A stretch of DNA of 64,000 nucleotides, from NCBI GenBank assembly GCA_002382325.1, contig DGAG01000007.1, positions 186,001 to 250,000 on the forward strand. Reading direction: 5' to 3'. Position 1 is the first letter of the stretch, and every line of letters begins with the position of its first letter. Below are positions 62,057-64,000 of the stretch, in pieces. This DNA comes from Epsilonproteobacteria bacterium UBA4036 (GTDB lineage Bacteria > Campylobacterota > Campylobacteria > Campylobacterales > Arcobacteraceae). A program made the translations under genes and the position numbers. The notes under the pieces were generated by a model. That model worked only from the letters and a program-made list of their open reading frames with translations. It searched no databases and had not been told where the DNA came from.

Positions 62057-62105
62057 AATTATCCTTTTGTTTTAATACAAAATCATAGTGCGTTTTAGCT
62101 AAATA

Positions 62106-63011
62106 TTAAATAATTCTCTCTTTCGTTTTTTCACTGACCAGTTTATACGCAATTGCAAGTGCTACAATGACAATACCAATAATAAGTAAATCATCGGCTT
62201 TTTCTGAAGACAATGAATAAATCAATATTTTACGAATCAACGCTGCCATGGCTAAGGTTAAAAAAGCTTTTATGGCAAAGCCTTTGCCTTTTAAGTGTTC
62301 AATCTCTTCATTAATCAGCTCAATAGCCGCCCAAAGCACGAGTAAACTTCCCAAAACTGTTAAAATCCCTTTTTCAATGCCTATATCTGAAAAAAACAGC
62401 AAATAAATATCATACACAAAAAGCCCAATGGCAAAAAATGCCACCAATGCCAAAGCCCCAGCTAAAAAGAAGTTAGTATAAGAACTGAATTTTTTTAAAG
62501 AAGATAAAATGCTTTTTTCAATATGCGACAACGACAAAAACTTACCCAACTCCTCTTCTCGGTAAGAACTCGTTAAAATATCCAAATTCATGTCAATAAT
62601 CTTTTCAACCGCACGAATTTGTTTGACGTGTTGCTCTTTAGACTCAAAATTGTCTTCAATGCTTTGCAAAACAAATGTCCGAACAAACGTAAACGCAGAA
62701 TTCACATAATGCGTAGGCAAACCAATTTTAACATGCACTTCACCAATTTTATACAAAGAAGTAAAATAGACCATGTCATATTTGCCACAAAAAAGATTGA
62801 TAAACCACTCTTTAAGTTTGAGTTGATGGTGCGCAATAATCTCTTTGTTTTTTAAAAATTGCGCTGTTTTCCCAAAGCCCCAAATATAATCATAAAATTC
62901 ATCAATAAACTTATCAGAAAGTTCTATCATACGAGGTTGAAGTGCTTTTAAAATATCCGCTTCTTGAGATGTAAATTTGTAGTTAGTTTTTAATGAAGTG
63001 CATTCTTTCAT
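62106..63011 (-). CDS. Protoglobin domain fused to a PsiE-like membrane domain
   Basis: 301 residues. Residues about 8-160 match the protoglobin/globin-coupled sensor pattern, with proximal His93 in IGEVHVKIGLPTHYV. Residues about 175-295 have four membrane helices (ALALVAFFAIGLFVYDI, VLGSLLVLWAAIELI, FLTLAMAALIRKILIY, IGIVIVALAIAYKLV) typical of PsiE-family proteins. I infer a heme-based gas or redox sensor acting on a membrane module of unknown function. The start has AAGGAGG and an upstream TACAAT. A cupin gene follows. Confidence 0.88.
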   Translation of the reverse strand: MKECTSLKTNYKFTSQEADILKALQPRMIELSDKFIDEFYDYIWGFGKTAQFLKNKEIIAHHQLKLKEWFINLFCGKYDMVYFTSLYKIGEVHVKIGLPTHYVNSAFTFVRTFVLQSIEDNFESKEQHVKQIRAVEKIIDMNLDILTSSYREEELGKFLSLSHIEKSILSSLKKFSSYTNFFLAGALALVAFFAIGLFVYDIYLLFFSDIGIEKGILTVLGSLLVLWAAIELINEEIEHLKGKGFAIKAFLTLAMAALIRKILIYSLSSEKADDLLIIGIVIVALAIAYKLVSEKTKERII

Positions 63012-63190
63012 TTTAACCTCCTTATCTTTTATCGTATTGTAGCTTTCTAATTAAAGGTTTGCTTTGATTTAAAGCAATGTTTTGGTGTGAATGATGTGTA
63101 AAGTTTTTGGTGTTTTTTTGACATAGGTTTTGAGCTATGGGTAAATTCTTTGATTTTTTACTCATACGTTGTATCGAAAATATTTAACTA

Positions 63191-63241
63191 TTTCGACATA
63201 TAAATTTTATATGTCGAAAATCCTCTATTTTTTCGACATAT
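63191..63241. promoter_or_regulatory. 14-1-14 perfect palindrome plus a third copy of its half-site
   Basis: TTTCGACATATAAA (63191-63204) and TTTATATGTCGAAA (63206-63219) are exact reverse complements around one T. TTTCGACATAT recurs in direct orientation at 63231-63241. The remaining sequence of the 257-bp gap 63012-63268 shows no gene. It may be an operator for the protoglobin gene or for the truncated Fic locus, or a recombination site. Confidence 0.55.
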
Positions 63242-63268
63242 CAAAAAAGTTCTAAATTTATAAAATAC

Positions 63269-63397
63269 TTACTTCATAGCACTATTTGAGATAATACGAG
63301 CCACACCGTTTAAGTTTGCTAAAACCCTATTTGCAGATATTGCTTTTTTTAAGACTTTTTGAGTTTCGATTTGGTGGGTTAATAGTAGGTTCTTCAT
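63269..63397 (-). pseudogene. N-terminal remnant of a Fic-family protein, 42 codons
   Basis: ATG at 63397 opens a 42-codon frame with LLTHQIETQKVLKKAISANRVLANLNGVARIISNSA, matching the Fic N-terminal helix pattern (ETxxVLKxxxxANRxLAxLxGVAxxIPN). It ends at TAA (63271-63269) and no HPFxxGNGR catalytic core or other continuation is found downstream. It starts within a few bases of the preceding gene's stop. I take it as a truncated, inactive gene. Confidence 0.65.
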
Positions 63398-63398
63398 T

Positions 63399-63983
63399 TC
63401 ATGCAACTTTTAAATATTTATCCAAAAATTCTATTAAACAATTTGGAGTATTTGAATATTGAGCTAATACTGAAATCGAATCTTCTAATTTAAAAGACAA
63501 ATTACACTTATATTTTTTTGTCAATATCTTTGGTTCTTTAGCAGTTGCTTCCTCCTTTAGTCTTTTTAGAAAGTCAATGAAAAATTTTAATTCAAACTTA
63601 CCTCTGAACATACAAGCTTTATTAAAATCACTTGAATTAAATAATACTAATTTTTTCTCTAATAAATCATCTGTAATTTTTGGTGCATCTTTAAATAAAG
63701 TATTCTCAAAAATATCTTTATTCTTCAAATCATCAAAAATATTAGCTCTTAAATTTAAATCTACATCGAACATATTCTCATTGTTCTTAAAATAATTTTT
63801 CAGAACCTCATTAATATCCAATCTTGTACTCGTATTTGTTTCTATTCTTATATCATATTGACAAGATAACCAAGCATTTAAGAACAATAATTCATCATGA
63901 TAATTCGTTAATAATGTAGTATATAAATCTAATATTTTAATGAAATTCTCATCTTTCTCTTTCATATTAAATTCACTATTCAA
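63399..63983 (-). CDS. Hypothetical protein, possibly partial at the window edge
   Basis: The frame reads 194 residues from a TTG at 63983, with an ATG at 63965, but stays open to the window end, so the true start may lie outside. The protein is hydrophilic, helical and rich in Asn/Asp/Lys (FKNNENMFDVDLNLRANIFDDLKNK). No family is recognised. Its stop abuts the Fic remnant, suggesting an accessory operon. Confidence 0.55.
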   Translation of the reverse strand: MNSEFNMKEKDENFIKILDLYTTLLTNYHDELLFLNAWLSCQYDIRIETNTSTRLDINEVLKNYFKNNENMFDVDLNLRANIFDDLKNKDIFENTLFKDAPKITDDLLEKKLVLFNSSDFNKACMFRGKFELKFFIDFLKRLKEEATAKEPKILTKKYKCNLSFKLEDSISVLAQYSNTPNCLIEFLDKYLKVA

Positions 63984-64000
63984 AATTCTTTTTAAAGTAT

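Noticed and set aside
1..64000. CRISPR arrays, rRNA, tRNA, intact insertion sequences or prophage genes
   Set aside because: No regularly spaced repeats, no conserved rRNA/tRNA segments and no transposase, integrase or phage structural genes were seen on either strand.

Overview
The window is a compact, low-GC bacterial chromosome segment, almost entirely protein-coding, with no rRNA, tRNA or CRISPR array that I can see. Gene content points to Campylobacterota and probably an Arcobacter-like lineage (inference). The main clues are a dimeric-type dUTPase, a fused CcsBA cytochrome c biogenesis protein, many sensor kinases with an H-[QE]-W-R-Q-P-L phosphoacceptor motif, Aer-type PAS domains with an RHPD motif, and frequent TTG starts with AAGG-type ribosome binding sites.

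Layout. 1-3.7 kb: a PpiD/SurA-like periplasmic chaperone cut by the window edge, RecD2 helicase and a small hypothetical gene. 3.8-5.6 kb: a degenerate receiver-PilZ protein, a CheY-like regulator and a small membrane protein. 5.6-9.6 kb: a leftward operon ribA-rsmG-PP0621-hypothetical-small membrane protein-glyS. 9.7-12.7 kb: hemB and a two-component pair. 12.6-15.6 kb: anaerobic ribonucleotide reductase, in which the glycyl-radical segment is a separate 55-residue gene between nrdD and nrdG. 15.7-21.3 kb: an AI-2E-type membrane protein, then the operon argF-hemN-CCG Fe-S protein-lgt. 21.2-31.9 kb: signalling genes, polA, kdsB and a PAS/degenerate GGDEF/EAL plus receiver/GGDEF pair. 31.9-36.2 kb: lptB, tsaE, trpD, an S4 protein, argG and a gamma carbonic anhydrase. 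36.2-46.5 kb: a large soluble CheW-domain protein, an HTH-dUTPase fusion, a PAS kinase, a CetA/CetB-like energy-taxis pair, and a periplasmic binding protein with a membrane kinase. 46.5-49.9 kb: recR, dnaJ, trpB and ygbA.

50.0-53.2 kb is the most system-like region. Two divergent gene sets, zevA-zevB-hisI-dksA leftward and a QueD/PTPS-like gene plus a CaMKII-AD-like gene rightward, flank an intergenic region with two inverted repeats of one core (TGCAAC-N3-GTTGCA). One is a 12-3-12 perfect palindrome. Gene content resembles known zinc-starvation (Zur) regulons. 54.0-54.3 kb holds a 266-bp element with 31-bp imperfect terminal inverted repeats and nested hairpins.

54.4-63.0 kb contains an MBL hydrolase, a diguanylate cyclase with a periplasmic CxxCH heme motif and a cytoplasmic Cys cluster, a degenerate GGDEF partner, cmoB, ccsBA, a cupin and a protoglobin-PsiE fusion. 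The right edge looks accessory: an unknown gene followed by a 42-codon remnant of a Fic N-terminus and a 14-1-14 palindrome.

Many genes serve core metabolism (heme, arginine, tryptophan, riboflavin, tRNA), interleaved with a large environmental-sensing repertoire. Heme, oxygen/redox, nitric oxide and metal themes recur.
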